Below, piece by piece: positions 1 through 7,341 of a stretch of DNA of 20,305 nt; the stretch's first letter is position 1, and each line of letters starts with the position of its first letter. Made by a program: the position numbers and the translations under genes. The notes under the pieces are model-generated. The model was not told the origin of the DNA, did not search any database, and was given only the letters and a program-made list of their open reading frames with translations. Source of the DNA: an uncultured Selenomonadales bacterium (lineage in GTDB: Bacteria; Bacillota; Negativicutes; Selenomonadales; Selenomonadaceae); assembly GCA_937915885.1 (NCBI GenBank), contig CALGGP010000189.1, forward strand, positions 1 through 20,305. The letters are read 5' to 3'.

Positions 1-27
1 TTTCCCTACACGACGCTCTTCCGATCT
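1..27 (+). other. Illumina sequencing adapter remnant
   Basis: The first 27 bases match the 3' part of the Illumina TruSeq read-1 adapter, ending in the diagnostic CTCTTCCGATCT. This is not biological sequence. It shows that the window starts at a contig or read end that was not adapter-trimmed, so genomic sequence begins at about base 28 and anything upstream of metA is lost. Confidence 0.97.
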
Positions 28-88
28 GGGATCAAAATTTCGTCGCCCCGAAAAAAACGGGCGGGAGAAAAAAATGGAGTGAACATCA

Positions 89-1000
89 TTGCCGATCAAG
101 ATACCGAACAATTTGCCGGCGTCGCACGTGCTCGAATCCGAAAATATTTTCGTGATGGACGCCGACCGCGCCTACAGTCAAGATATCCGTCCGCTGCGAA
201 TTTTAATTTTAAATCTGATGCCGATCAAACACGTCACAGAAACGCAACTGTTGAGACTGCTCGGCAACACGCCCCTGCAGGTCGAAGTCGACTTCATCTA
301 TACAAAATCCTACATTCCGACGCACACGTCGCAGGATTATCTGACGGAGTTCTACGGCACCTTCGATGACGTCCGTCGAAAAAAATACGACGGATTCATC
401 ATCACCGGCGCGCCCGTCGAGCTGCTCGACTTTGAGGACGTGCTCTATTGGGATGAGCTCGTCGAGATCATGGATTGGAGCCGCGCGAATGTCTATTCGA
501 CGTTCCACATCTGTTGGGGAGCGCAAGCCGCGCTGTATCATTACTACGGCGTGCCGAAATACAGTCTCGACTCGAAAATCTCGGGCGTGTTTCGACATCG
601 ATTGTGTGTCGAGCACGAAAAATTATTCCGCGGCTTCGACGATCGATTTTTCGTGCCGCACTCCCGTCATACTCAAATCCTCCGCGCGGATATCGAGAAG
701 GTGCCGGAGCTGAAAATATTATCGGAGGGCGACGCGGGAGTGTATGCGATCGCGAATTTGGATCGGCGGCAATTTTTCATAACGGGGCATGCGGAATATG
801 ATCCGTTGACGCTGAAGTCGGAGTATGAGCGGGATTTGAAGGCGGGGCTCAATCCGCACGTGCCGGACAATTATTATCCGAATGACGATCCGTCGAAAGA
901 ACCGATCGTGCGTTGGCGGAGCGTGGCGCATTTGCTGTTTGCGAACTGGTTGAATTATTATGTGTATCAGGAGACGCCGTACGAAATCGACCGCATTTGA
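89..1000 (+). CDS. metA: Homoserine O-acetyltransferase (MetA/HTS family)
   Basis: Cytoplasmic enzyme that acylates the hydroxyl of L-homoserine, the committing step of methionine synthesis. It has 303 residues, normal for MetA. Visible family features are the MPIKHVTETQ stretch with K47, the nucleophile C142 in CWGAQA, and H234/E236 in GHAEYD. Residue 111, in GAPVE, is Glu. In this family Glu at 111 goes with acetyl-CoA and Gly, as in E. coli, with succinyl-CoA, so acetyl transfer is predicted. The start is TTG at 89, with GGAG at 76-79 about 9 bases upstream. The ATG at 74 runs into a stop after two codons, and GTG 79 is in another frame. It is the first gene of a same-strand run, 12 bases before the next gene. 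Only about 60 genomic bases precede it, and no riboswitch can be seen in them. Confidence 0.95.
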   Translation: MPIKIPNNLPASHVLESENIFVMDADRAYSQDIRPLRILILNLMPIKHVTETQLLRLLGNTPLQVEVDFIYTKSYIPTHTSQDYLTEFYGTFDDVRRKKYDGFIITGAPVELLDFEDVLYWDELVEIMDWSRANVYSTFHICWGAQAALYHYYGVPKYSLDSKISGVFRHRLCVEHEKLFRGFDDRFFVPHSRHTQILRADIEKVPELKILSEGDAGVYAIANLDRRQFFITGHAEYDPLTLKSEYERDLKAGLNPHVPDNYYPNDDPSKEPIVRWRSVAHLLFANWLNYYVYQETPYEIDRI

Positions 1001-1012
1001 ACGGAAGATTTT

Positions 1013-1660
1013 ATGAGTAGCGTAAAAAAATTATTGGCGATCATGCTGACGGTCGGGCTGATGGCGGGCGGCTTGTCAACGGCGTCGGCGGACGAGTACG
1101 AGGAGGAGCCGCCGATTGATGAAGAATTCATCGAAGGAACGGTCGAAGAGGTGCCGGAGACGATATATAAATGGGTGCAATCGACGGCGCGGGCGAATTA
1201 TTATTTCAACTATCGACGGATGGGCTATCGGCTCGACGAGGACGGATTTATCGATTTGGACGTGCTGATGGTGCCGACGCTGTTCATCTATGACGACGTG
1301 CAGAAGGAGGACGTGATCGCGAAGCGGAAATGGCGTAATCAATCGCGCGAGGGCTATGATAAGTTAGTCGGGCGTGCGGATTATTTAGAGTTTCGCTTGA
1401 CGGACGGGACGGTGCGAGTGACGGAGCGTGTTGATCTCGACGAGCAATGGGGCGTGCTGGACGTGGATCGGAGCGGCGAGCCGATCGAGCTGTTGGGCAT
1501 GTCGACGAGTAGCGTGGAATATAAATTTTATCGAGCGATCATCATCTGGGCGAAGTTGCATAACGGGGATCTGATCGAGCGCTCGAGCGGGAAGCTATCT
1601 CCGATCGAAATGAACTTGGAGGAGTCCGAGATGCCGATAATGAAGTTGGAGTTGCCATGA
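1013..1660 (+). CDS. Secreted protein of unknown function
   Basis: I do not recognise this 215-residue protein. The N-terminus is a classical Sec signal peptide: charged MSSVKK, a hydrophobic core LLAIMLTVGLMAGG, and a likely signal peptidase I cut after STASA (about residue 26). There is no lipobox cysteine. The mature part begins with a strongly acidic stretch (DEYEEEPPIDEEF), then mixed charged and aromatic sequence without cysteines or a transmembrane helix, so it is probably soluble outside the membrane. The start ATG 1013 has GGAAG at 1003-1007. Its stop overlaps the start of the next gene by four bases (ATGA, 1657-1660). It is therefore probably co-transcribed, and translationally coupled, with the DUF5672 genes, which hints at a shared role in surface or polysaccharide biology (inference). 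Confidence 0.8.
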   Translation: MSSVKKLLAIMLTVGLMAGGLSTASADEYEEEPPIDEEFIEGTVEEVPETIYKWVQSTARANYYFNYRRMGYRLDEDGFIDLDVLMVPTLFIYDDVQKEDVIAKRKWRNQSREGYDKLVGRADYLEFRLTDGTVRVTERVDLDEQWGVLDVDRSGEPIELLGMSTSSVEYKFYRAIIIWAKLHNGDLIERSSGKLSPIEMNLEESEMPIMKLELP

Positions 1661-2820
1661 GAGCGGCGGTCGTCATTCCGATTTATAAGCCGTTCCGCGC
1701 GGATTTGACTTGGTACGAAAAAATATCGCTCGAGCGGTGCATAAAAATATTGGGGCATCACCCGATAATTTTTGTGGCGCCCGATGATCGGGACTTTGAT
1801 TATCTGCCGACGGAGATCAATTATACGATCGAGACGTTTGATTCGATCTACTTCAGCAATATTCACGGCTACAATGCGTTGATGTTGCGCCCGGATTTTT
1901 ACGAGCGCTTTCAACAATTCGAGTACATTCTGATCTGCCAACTTGACGCGTTTGTATTTTCGGATCGATTGGAAGAATTTTGTCGGCTCGGCTATGATTA
2001 TATCGGCGCGCCGTGGCAGCTTGGCGTGGCGAAGGCGCTCAATCAATATCTTTGGGTCGGCAACGGAGGATTTTGTTTGCGACGAGTGCGGGCTTGTATC
2101 GATCTGCTCAAAAGCAATGCCGCACTGATAGATTCAATGCAAACGGCGGAGGATGTCGTGTTTTCATACATCGGAACAACGAAACCCGACGAGTTCAGGT
2201 TAGCGCCGATTCGGACGGCAAGTCAATTCTCCGTCGAGTATCTTCCAGAGCGGTACTATCGAAGAACAGAAAAAAAATTGCCGTTCGGCTGTCACGGTTG
2301 GCATAAGTTGAGCGCGAATTTCTATGCGCGAGTGATCGAGGCGTGCGGTTGCGATTTGAAACCTTACAAGCATTTGATGGGCTATGAGGATTTTGAAATG
2401 CGAGATGCCACGCTGAAGTCGTTGCTCCGTTGGCGACTGTTTCATCGATTCCATGAAAAATTGCCGATGATGCGATATCTGCCGTCGGATGAAATTTTTT
2501 ATGCCTTCGCGCTCGACGGTGCAGAAGGCGCGTTGGTGCAGCGGCTTTACAACGAAGGTTTGAGGATCGCCAATCTCGACAACATTCCGTTCCTCGACAG
2601 CGACGAGCAGATCGATGCGCTATCGGAGGTGCTGAAGTTGATCGATGTGCGCGGGCTGTTGATCTCAATGAAAGACGATTCGGAGGCGGTCTTGAAAATG
2701 ATCAATCGAAACGGTCTGATTTACGGGCGGCACTTCATTTCGTATTGGCGCGAAAGTTGGGTGCGATCGACAGAATTACTTCGACGGTTCAGTCGCTCGA
2801 CCGTCGTTGGAGGCGAATAA
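1657..2820 (+). CDS. DUF5672-family glycosyltransferase-like protein, paralogue 1
   Basis: Protein of 387 residues. The first ~240 match the DUF5672 pattern, usually annotated as putative glycosyltransferase: VIPIYKP (6-12), WYEKISLERC (19-28), FVAPDDR (39-45), the core YILICQLDAFVFSD (90-103) with D97 as a possible metal or donor ligand, GYDYIGAPW (112-120), GNGGF (135-139), AED (164-166) and FGCHGWH (210-216). No signal peptide or transmembrane helix is seen, so it is probably cytosolic. The C-terminal ~120 residues (about 270-387), with the YLPSDE and RGLLISM motifs, form a second region I cannot name. It overlaps the preceding gene by four bases and is followed two bases later by paralogue 2. 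Substrate and linkage are unknown. Confidence 0.85.
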   Translation: MRAAVVIPIYKPFRADLTWYEKISLERCIKILGHHPIIFVAPDDRDFDYLPTEINYTIETFDSIYFSNIHGYNALMLRPDFYERFQQFEYILICQLDAFVFSDRLEEFCRLGYDYIGAPWQLGVAKALNQYLWVGNGGFCLRRVRACIDLLKSNAALIDSMQTAEDVVFSYIGTTKPDEFRLAPIRTASQFSVEYLPERYYRRTEKKLPFGCHGWHKLSANFYARVIEACGCDLKPYKHLMGYEDFEMRDATLKSLLRWRLFHRFHEKLPMMRYLPSDEIFYAFALDGAEGALVQRLYNEGLRIANLDNIPFLDSDEQIDALSEVLKLIDVRGLLISMKDDSEAVLKMINRNGLIYGRHFISYWRESWVRSTELLRRFSRSTVVGGE

Positions 2821-2822
2821 AA

Positions 2823-3974
2823 ATGAAAGCAGCCGTCGTGATCCCGATCTACAAACCGCGCCGTGCGGATTTGACTTGGTACGAAAAAATATCGCTCGAG
2901 CGGTGCATAAAAATATTGGGGCATCACCCGATAATTTTTGTGGCGCCCGATGATCGGGATTTTGATTATCTGCCGACGGAGATCGATTATTCGATCGAGA
3001 CGTTCAATCAAAATTATTTTGCCGATAGAAACGGCTACAATGTGCTGATGATCAATCCGAAGTTTTATAAACGTTTTCGCGCCTACGATTATATTTTGAT
3101 CTGCCAGCTCGACGCATTTGTGTTTTCGGATCGCTTGGAAGAATTTTGTCGGCTCGGCTACGACTACATTGGTGCACCGTGGCCGCTCGGCATCGGACGA
3201 AGGTACAAACAATTTCTCAACGTAGGCAACGGCGGATTTTCATTACGCCGCGTCAAGGCTTGCATAAACGTGTTGTCTCGCAAAAAAAAAATGATCTCTT
3301 CGATGCGAAGCACTGAGGACTTAGTATTTTCGTATCTCGGAAAAATTCTGCCAAACGAATTCAAAGTTGCGCCTCTTCGGATTGCAAGTCGATTTTCATT
3401 TGAAGAATTACCCGAGCGGTACTATCGAAAAAATAAAGGTGTCTTGCCGTTCGGTTGCCATGCTTGGCACAAAAACAGCCGTCAATTTTATATTCAAGTG
3501 TTTGCAGAATCGGGCTGTGATCTGACGCCGTACGAGCAGCTGATGAATGATTTTGATCTTTTCGGTCAAGATGCAATGCTCAACAGTTTTCTAAAGCATC
3601 GACTTACTCTTCGATTGAAACAGAACGGTTCCATCTTGAGATATTTACCCACAGGCGAAGAATTTTTCGTGCTCCTTGTTGACCGGCAATCGATTAGTTT
3701 GATGGAACACCTCCGCGCGGAAGGGCTAAAGATAATCAACGAAGACAGAATTGTAATCGCGCTCGACGACAAGATTTTGCAGGCGGTGTCGAATTTTTCG
3801 GTGCGGATCAATCGTCGAGGGCTGTTACTGAGCATGGAAGATGACACATCGACGATGACTAAACTGCTCGGCATGGAAATTAAGTATGGCGAACGATTCA
3901 TTTCATTTTGGCAGGAATATAAACGACAGTCGACGGAATTGCTCCGTCAAGTTTCGAGTGCGGAGGAATTTTGA
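2823..3974 (+). CDS. DUF5672-family glycosyltransferase-like protein, paralogue 2
   Basis: Protein of 383 residues with the same architecture as its neighbours: VIPIYKP, WYEKISLERC, QLDAFVFSD, GYDYIGAPW, GNGGF and FGCHAWH in the DUF5672 part, then the shared unidentified C-terminal region. The open frame extends upstream to 2745, but ATG 2823 is chosen because it aligns with the paralogues' N-termini and has GGAGG at 2809-2813. Bases 2865-2959 are identical to 1699-1793 of paralogue 1. Bases 3711-3778 match 4864-4931 of paralogue 3 with four differences, all synonymous. Function is presumably sugar transfer to a cell-surface or protein acceptor (inference from family). Confidence 0.85.
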   Translation: MKAAVVIPIYKPRRADLTWYEKISLERCIKILGHHPIIFVAPDDRDFDYLPTEIDYSIETFNQNYFADRNGYNVLMINPKFYKRFRAYDYILICQLDAFVFSDRLEEFCRLGYDYIGAPWPLGIGRRYKQFLNVGNGGFSLRRVKACINVLSRKKKMISSMRSTEDLVFSYLGKILPNEFKVAPLRIASRFSFEELPERYYRKNKGVLPFGCHAWHKNSRQFYIQVFAESGCDLTPYEQLMNDFDLFGQDAMLNSFLKHRLTLRLKQNGSILRYLPTGEEFFVLLVDRQSISLMEHLRAEGLKIINEDRIVIALDDKILQAVSNFSVRINRRGLLLSMEDDTSTMTKLLGMEIKYGERFISFWQEYKRQSTELLRQVSSAEEF

Positions 3975-3975
3975 T

Positions 3976-5127
3976 ATGAGAGCCGCAATAATGATCCCGA
4001 TTTACAAACCGCGCCGTGCGGATTTAACTTGGTACGAAAAAATATCGCTCGAGCGTTGCATTGAAGTGCTCGGGCGTTATCCGCTCGTGTTCGTCGCGCC
4101 CGAAGGTCGGACATTTGATTATCTGCCGACGGAGATCGACTACACCGTTGAAACTTTTGATGAGAGATATTTCGGCAGCCTCTACAGTTATAATGCGCTG
4201 ATGTTGAGCCCGAAATTCTACGAGCGATTTTCAAATTACGAGTACATTTTGATCTATCAGCTCGACGCGTTTGTGTTTTCGGATCGATTGGAAGAATTTT
4301 GTCGGCTCGGCTATGATTACATCGGCGCGCCGTGGCCCGTCGGCATCGGAATAAAAGGGACGCTGTATCTAAGCGTCGGCAACGGAGGATTTTGTTTGCG
4401 ACGAGTGCAGGCTTGCATTGACTTGCTCAAAAATCATTCGGACTTTCTGAAATCAACGCAAATGCCGGAGGACGCAATTTTTTCGTACTTAGGCAGAATG
4501 AATCCCGACGAGTTTAAGGTGGCTCCGCTTCGGACGGCAAGCGAATTTTCATTTGAAATTTTACCCGAACGGTATTATCGGAAGAACGGAAATAAGTTGC
4601 CGTTCGGCTGTCATGGCTACCACCGATACGGATTAAATTTTTACGGGCGTTTTTTTTCCGAGTGCGGCTACGATCTTGCGCCGTACGAGCATTTGAGGAA
4701 AGCGCATGATCTTTATTATCGGGACGTGGCAATCGATAAATTACTTGATCGCCGTCTGTTGTCTCGATTGCGGGAAGGACATTCGCTCCGATATTATTTG
4801 CCGAGTGATGAAGAATTTTTTGTGTTTCTTGCCGACCGTCAATCGCTCGAGCTGCTTAATCGGCTCCGCGCGGAGGGGCTAAAGATAATCAACGAGGACA
4901 GAATTGTGATCGCGCTCGACGACAAAATTTTAAACATGGTGGCGAACATCTTATCTCGAATCAATCGTCGCGGGCTGTTGTTGAGCATAAAAAATGATAC
5001 GCCGATCGCGATGAAGTTAATCCACGCGGGATTCAAGTACGGCGGCAGATTTATATCGCTCCAACAGGAGTTTCGACGACGCCAGTTGGCAGTGCTCCGC
5101 CGAATGTTAGGCGCAACGATCGGCTAA
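3976..5127 (+). CDS. DUF5672-family glycosyltransferase-like protein, paralogue 3
   Basis: Protein of 383 residues, third tandem DUF5672 copy, with all the family motifs, including QLDAFVFSD and GYDYIGAPW, and FGCHGYH where paralogue 1 has FGCHGWH. ATG 3976 is preferred over the in-frame upstream extension to 3886. It aligns with the paralogues, it has GGAGG at 3962-3966, and the previous gene stops at 3974. A 34-base block, 4375-4408, is identical to 2056-2089 of paralogue 1 where paralogue 2 differs, whereas the 3' part resembles paralogue 2. It ends the plus-strand run; its stop is only four bases from the stop of the convergent HNH gene. Three related enzymes could act on successive or alternative acceptors (inference). 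Confidence 0.85.
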   Translation: MRAAIMIPIYKPRRADLTWYEKISLERCIEVLGRYPLVFVAPEGRTFDYLPTEIDYTVETFDERYFGSLYSYNALMLSPKFYERFSNYEYILIYQLDAFVFSDRLEEFCRLGYDYIGAPWPVGIGIKGTLYLSVGNGGFCLRRVQACIDLLKNHSDFLKSTQMPEDAIFSYLGRMNPDEFKVAPLRTASEFSFEILPERYYRKNGNKLPFGCHGYHRYGLNFYGRFFSECGYDLAPYEHLRKAHDLYYRDVAIDKLLDRRLLSRLREGHSLRYYLPSDEEFFVFLADRQSLELLNRLRAEGLKIINEDRIVIALDDKILNMVANILSRINRRGLLLSIKNDTPIAMKLIHAGFKYGGRFISLQQEFRRRQLAVLRRMLGATIG

Positions 5128-5131
5128 CGCC

Positions 5132-5524
5132 TCACTTCTTCTTCTTGACGATCAATTTTACTATGACGGTGCTGCTCACCTTTTCGATCACAGTAGCTTT
5201 CGCCTTCTGCTTCTGTTGATCGATTTTATTTTTTACCTCCGACTTCGTCTGCTCGATTTTCGCGTCGATCTTTTTTTTCTTGCGCTCGGCGTTGACGACT
5301 ACCAAATCCGGTATCGTCTCCTTCAGACTGTCCTGCTTCGACCGATTACAATGCTTGCACAGCCCCTGTAGGTTGGCAATGTGATCCGGACCGCCGTAGT
5401 GCTGCGGAATGATGTGGTCGACATCCATATCTTTCTTGCGAAATTTGCCGCCGCACTTCCGGCACGTATACCAACCGTGGTCGGATTTTGTCTCCTCAAA
5501 ATATTTTTGTCGATAATTGCCCAT
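5132..5524 (-). CDS. HNH endonuclease-like protein
   Basis: Small 130-residue protein with a zinc-ribbon type HNH nuclease domain in its first ~65 residues. It has CRKC (21-24), the DVDHIIP core with D36-H37, N51, and CKHCN (56-60). The two CxxC pairs should hold structural zinc and H37 is the likely catalytic base. The remaining half is very lysine-rich, predicted helical, and ends in four lysines; it may bind nucleic acid. ATG at 5524 has a strong GGAGG site. No portal, terminase or other phage genes are nearby, so this is a stand-alone HNH protein and its target is unknown. Its 3' end nearly abuts paralogue 3, with no room for a separate terminator. Confidence 0.85.
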   Translation of the reverse strand: MGNYRQKYFEETKSDHGWYTCRKCGGKFRKKDMDVDHIIPQHYGGPDHIANLQGLCKHCNRSKQDSLKETIPDLVVVNAERKKKKIDAKIEQTKSEVKNKIDQQKQKAKATVIEKVSSTVIVKLIVKKKK

Positions 5525-5543
5525 AAATTATCCTCCCCAAAAA

Positions 5544-7199
5544 TTATCCGCGATATATCCGCGCCTCCAACGGGCGCAATTTCAACGGCTCAGGATTGTG
5601 CTCGCTGCCGAGTAATATTTTCAGCTCCGCGAACGACTTCGGCAGTTTCGCCTCCGACGTCGAGAAATTCACCGCCGTGATCAATTTTTTCGTCCCGAGC
5701 GTGCGCTCGAACGCAAATATCTGCTCGTCGCGCGGCAACAATTCTTTGTACGTCCCGCTCAACAGCTCCTCGTGCGCCAGCCGAAAATCCGTCAGTTCCA
5801 AATACCACATCAGCACCGGATTGTTGACGGGCGTCGCCTTCGACCAATCGATCGGCAGCCGCGCATTGTCACGACTTCGCGTCTGCACACATTCAAGCGC
5901 CTCCGTCGCCGTCAAGCCTTCCTTCAACGCAAACTCGTATTGCGCATGCGTTTGTATGTCTTCGTATTCATCGATCGACGACCGATTGACATTCGTCACG
6001 CCCAGTTCTTGTCCCTCGTAGATGAACGGCGTCCCGCGCATCGTCAACAACACCGTCGCCAACGCTCGCGCCGCTTTGATCGGATCGGCGTCCGACGCAA
6101 AGTATTGATTCACTCCGCGCGGCTGGTCGTGATTCTCGAAAAAGATCGGATACCAACCGTTTTGCGCCGTCGCCTGTTGGCTCGCCGTCAACGCCGACTT
6201 CAACTCCGTCAACTTCCAACGACGCGGGCGACACCACACCTCGTTCTCGATCCCCAACCCCAAATGACTGAACTCGAACAGCATATCGAACACGCCGTCC
6301 GTCCCGACCCAATCCTTTAGTTGCGACGGCTTGACGCTGTTAGCCTCGCCCACCGTCACGATGTCCCGACCGTCGAAGCACTCTCGCTTAAACTCATGCA
6401 GAAAATCTAAAATGCCGTCGGTGTTCGCCGTCATCGTATGAATGTTGATCATTCCGTCGGCGCCGTCGGGCGTGCCGTTGACGAACTTCGACGGTTTTTT
6501 GATGTAGACGATCGCATCGATGCGGAAGCCGCCCACGCCGCGATCGATCCAGCTCCGCGCGGAGTCGTAAAGCGCGCGACGGACGGCAGGATTCTCCCAA
6601 TTGAGATCGGGCTGCTCCTTCGCAAACGTGTGCAGATAATATTGTTGACGCTCCGCGCTCCACGTCCAAGCGCTCCCACCGAAGATCGAGCGCCAATTGG
6701 TGGGCTCATGCCCGTCGACCGCATCACGCCAGATGTACCAATCCGCCTTCGGATTCGAGCGATCGGACTTCGACTCGACGAACCACGGATGCCGATCGGA
6801 ACTGTGATTGTAGACCAAATCCATGATAATTTTTATGCCGCGCGCCCGTGCCTCTTCAATCAGCTCGTCGAAGTCGCTCATCGTGCCGTAGCGCGGATCA
6901 ATCGTCGTGTAATCGGAAATGTCGTAGCCGTTGTCGACCATGGGCGAAGGATAAATCGGCGTGATCCAAATCGCCCCGACGTTGAGGCTCTGAAGATAGT
7001 CGAGCCTAGCGATAATCCCGCGCAAATCGCCGACGCCGTCACCGTTGGCATCGTTGAAACTCTTCGCGTAGATTTGATAGAAAACCGTCCGTTGCCACCA
7101 TTTTTGATTGCTTTCCGCCATCGTGATCCCTCCGAACGGATCGATCATCAAGCCCGCAGTCAGCGCGATCGATCCCTTGATAAACTCTCGTCGATTCAT
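5544..7199 (-). CDS. GH13 alpha-glucosidase / oligo-glucosidase, possible Tat export
   Basis: Hydrolyses alpha-linked glucose from oligosaccharides. Protein of 551 residues in the oligo-1,6-glucosidase/maltase branch. It has WWQRTVFYQIYAKSFNDANG near the start, the region-I motif DLVYNHSSDRHPWF (127-140), nucleophile D228 in GFRIDAI, acid/base E285 in VGEAN, and D358 in ENHDQPR. Ala follows the nucleophile; in this group Val there is typical of alpha-1,6 specificity, so alpha-1,4 preference is possible. ATG 7199 (GAGGTG at 7205-7210) adds NRREFIKGS and a short hydrophobic stretch, which resembles a twin-arginine signal. The internal ATG 7121 has GGAGGG six bases upstream (7128-7133) and would give a leaderless 525-residue enzyme. 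Both starts look usable. A 77-bp repeat element separates it from the upstream MATE gene. Confidence 0.9.
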   Translation of the reverse strand: MNRREFIKGSIALTAGLMIDPFGGITMAESNQKWWQRTVFYQIYAKSFNDANGDGVGDLRGIIARLDYLQSLNVGAIWITPIYPSPMVDNGYDISDYTTIDPRYGTMSDFDELIEEARARGIKIIMDLVYNHSSDRHPWFVESKSDRSNPKADWYIWRDAVDGHEPTNWRSIFGGSAWTWSAERQQYYLHTFAKEQPDLNWENPAVRRALYDSARSWIDRGVGGFRIDAIVYIKKPSKFVNGTPDGADGMINIHTMTANTDGILDFLHEFKRECFDGRDIVTVGEANSVKPSQLKDWVGTDGVFDMLFEFSHLGLGIENEVWCRPRRWKLTELKSALTASQQATAQNGWYPIFFENHDQPRGVNQYFASDADPIKAARALATVLLTMRGTPFIYEGQELGVTNVNRSSIDEYEDIQTHAQYEFALKEGLTATEALECVQTRSRDNARLPIDWSKATPVNNPVLMWYLELTDFRLAHEELLSGTYKELLPRDEQIFAFERTLGTKKLITAVNFSTSEAKLPKSFAELKILLGSEHNPEPLKLRPLEARIYRG

Positions 7200-7232
7200 A
7201 ACTTCACCTCAAAATTTTTTCGATAAAGGACG

Positions 7233-7309
7233 GGGCGCTGCCGGCACGGGTGGGAACTGCGTCCTCAGTTGGGCGTCGCACTCGGAGGGCGGGAGTGCCG
7301 GCGGCGCCC
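7233..7309 (-). repeat. 77-bp inverted-terminal-repeat element, copy C
   Basis: Copy in minus orientation of an element found three times here, always 77 bp. Its arms are GGGCGCCGCCGGCAC and GTGCCGGCAGCGCCC, pairing at 14 of 15 positions. Relative to copy B, two base pairs of the stem have changed on both arms together. It starts 32 bases after the MATE stop and is flanked on both sides by A/T palindromes (7211-7220 and 7311-7321). It may be a REP/MITE-like repeat or a 3'-end structure. Confidence 0.85.
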
Positions 7310-7341
7310 GAAAAAATTTTTGTTCCATGCGGGAGCCGCTC

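Noticed and set aside
28..88. SAM riboswitch or T-box upstream of metA
   Set aside because: Only about 60 genomic bases remain. They contain CCCG-AAAAAAA-CGGG, a small hairpin, but no conserved riboswitch parts.
5132..5524. Prophage or group I intron homing endonuclease
   Set aside because: No phage structural genes, intron boundaries or split host gene nearby; the HNH gene stands alone.
6438..7226. 262-residue open frame opposite the GH13 gene
   Set aside because: Low-complexity Arg/Ile/Val-rich shadow of a well-supported enzyme; the GC-rich codon pattern opens antisense frames.
7233..7309. Insertion sequence remnant
   Set aside because: All three copies are an identical 77 bp with no coding capacity and no clear target-site duplication; a small structured repeat fits better.
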